From Kribbella steppae (GTDB lineage Bacteria; Actinomycetota; Actinomycetes; Propionibacteriales; Kribbellaceae), in assembly GCF_004342025.1 (NCBI RefSeq), contig NZ_SLWN01000005.1, forward strand, positions 310,001-374,000: DNA of 64,000 nt. The letters run 5' to 3'. The position numbers and the translations under genes are program-made. Positions 63,124 through 64,000 of this stretch are shown in pieces (positions within the stretch are counted from its first letter, which is position 1; every line of letters begins with the position of its first letter). Under the pieces are notes generated by a model that was not told the origin of the DNA, made no database searches, and was given only the letters and a program-made list of their open reading frames with translations.

Positions 63124-64000
63124 GACGCGAACTCTCGTACGGCGCCAGCGCACTCCGGAACCGGTCGAGCCTGAAACTGCTCGCGTGGTCGATTCCGGAG
63201 ATTCTGCCGACCGCGGTGTACGGCATCGCGGTCGCGCGGGCGACGGACAACTTCCTCGCCGGCCACGCCTGGCAAGGGATCGCGTGGCTCGGCGGTCTGG
63301 TCGCGGCCGCCGGCCTGGGATCAGCCGGCGCGAAGCAGGTCTACGGCCGGCTCGGCGATCTGGTCGAGCCGGTTCGGGATGATCTGGTACGACGGGTTGT
63401 CGCCGGCGCACTGCGCACGGGTGACGACAGTGCCGTGGCCCGGCTGAACCGGCAGGTCGAGATCGTCCGGGACACGTTCGCCGGCCTCGTCCTGGTGATC
63501 CGCAGTTTCGCGGTCACATTGTTCGGCGTACTGGCCGGCCTGTTGTCGCTGGCGCCGGTGGTCGCGGCGTTCGTCGTACCGCCGTTCCTGATCGGGTTCG
63601 CGTTGTCCCTGGCGGTCTTGGGGATGGCTGCGGATCGGGTCCGGGCGTCGTTGAAGGCCGACGAGGATCTGGCGTCCTCGGCGGGGATGGTGTTCGGCGG
63701 CGTACGGGACATCACGGCGAGCGGCACCCAGGAGTACGCCGAGCAGCTGGTCGGCGAGCCGATCGAGGCGCACGCGACGGCGGAGCGCGCACTGGCCAAG
63801 GTGGCCGCCCTCAGGACACTGTGTTTCGCGGTCGGTGGCTGGTTGCCGCTACTGATCCTGCTGGCGATCGGGCCGTGGCTGGTCGGGCGTGGGGTGAGCA
63901 CCGGCACGCTGCTCGGCGGGCTGACGTATGTGCTGATCGGTTTGCAGCCTGCGCTCAACACGGTGCTGAGTGCGTTGGGCGACAGCGGTCTGCGGTACGT
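63120..64000 (+). CDS. Second ABC exporter half, cut by the window end
   Basis: Open from the TTG at 63120 (overlapping the previous stop, TTGA) to the window end, 293 residues visible and no stop. The visible part is the transmembrane domain, with helices near 20-40, 52-70, 130-155, 158-180, 245-265 and 275-290, and a coupling-loop sequence V-R-D-I-T-A-S-G-T-Q-E. The ATPase should follow beyond the window. With the previous gene it forms the RamA/RamB-like exporter pair. Confidence 0.9.
   Translation, partial: MRRELSYGASALRNRSSLKLLAWSIPEILPTAVYGIAVARATDNFLAGHAWQGIAWLGGLVAAAGLGSAGAKQVYGRLGDLVEPVRDDLVRRVVAGALRTGDDSAVARLNRQVEIVRDTFAGLVLVIRSFAVTLFGVLAGLLSLAPVVAAFVVPPFLIGFALSLAVLGMAADRVRASLKADEDLASSAGMVFGGVRDITASGTQEYAEQLVGEPIEAHATAERALAKVAALRTLCFAVGGWLPLLILLAIGPWLVGRGVSTGTLLGGLTYVLIGLQPALNTVLSALGDSGLRY

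Noticed and set aside
61654..63411. Minus-strand frame of 585 codons opposite the ABC exporter
   Set aside because: Shadow of a gene with complete Walker and signature motifs.
1..64000. CRISPR arrays, tRNA/rRNA genes, insertion sequences, phage genes
   Set aside because: No repeat-spacer series, no tRNA cloverleaf or rRNA segment, and no transposase or integrase motif was seen.

Overview
The window is high-GC actinobacterial chromosome (strong G/C third-codon bias, GTG/TTG starts, dense ATGA/GTGA/TGATG stop-start overlaps). The gene set fits the Nocardioidales, most likely Kribbella: a class III lanthipeptide locus with a prolyl oligopeptidase (the arrangement known from flavipeptin of Kribbella flavida), FbiC, many MarR/TetR/MmyB-type regulators and a standalone NuoD. 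The genus call is inference; no rRNA, tRNA, CRISPR array, insertion sequence or phage gene was seen.

1-3.8 kb: 3' end of a DedA membrane protein, then minus-strand genes for a lipoprotein, a three-domain multicopper oxidase and a small membrane protein. 3.9-27 kb is a conserved housekeeping block, almost all on the minus strand and in the order I recall from Mycobacterium tuberculosis Rv3600c-Rv3628: coaX, nadC, nadB, panC, a DUF2520 gene, (a plus-strand island with a 2'-5' RNA ligase-like gene, a MidA methyltransferase, paired bacterial PH-domain proteins and a lone nuoD, then an inositol-monophosphatase-like gene), two membrane proteins, folK, folB, an NTF2-like gene, folP, a secreted S1 protease, folE, ftsH, hpt, tilS, a DUF2342 zincin, dacB and ppa. 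It makes NAD, pantothenate/CoA and tetrahydrofolate precursors and adds quality control, purine salvage, tRNA lysidine and wall remodelling. The CoaX homologue lacks the usual first catalytic Asp.

27-31.4 kb: secreted proteins (NlpC/P60 hydrolase, endo/exonuclease/phosphatase, BNR-repeat protein) and a ThuA-ricin pseudogene. 31.5-45.4 kb is an accessory region of small regulator-transporter or regulator-enzyme units: BASS transporter, MmyB regulator/SDR pair, TetR-MFS-thiamine-binding operon, an unknown gene with its ribosome site inside a leader hairpin, ICMT-MarR, glycosyltransferase, DUF998, MarR-MFS, TetR-DUF2867, an orphan FtsX permease and another TetR. Several carry a clear palindromic operator at the start of the regulator gene.

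45.5-54.4 kb: fbiC (F420 deazaflavin synthase), an acidic unknown protein, an acyl-CoA dehydrogenase/oxidase-like enzyme, and a HTH-TOBE regulator fused translationally to modABC for molybdate uptake. 54.4-56.4 kb: a non-coding stretch containing a 95-bp inverted-repeat element, then a Nudix-like/Nudix hydrolase pair.

56.6 kb to the end: a class III lanthipeptide (RamCSAB/flavipeptin-like) cluster. LanKC is followed by a 44-aa precursor gene with two S/T-x2-S/T-x3-C ring motifs, a strong hairpin, an S9 prolyl oligopeptidase with SD and TTG start, and two translationally coupled ABC exporter genes, the second cut by the window edge. It is the most interesting system in the window.
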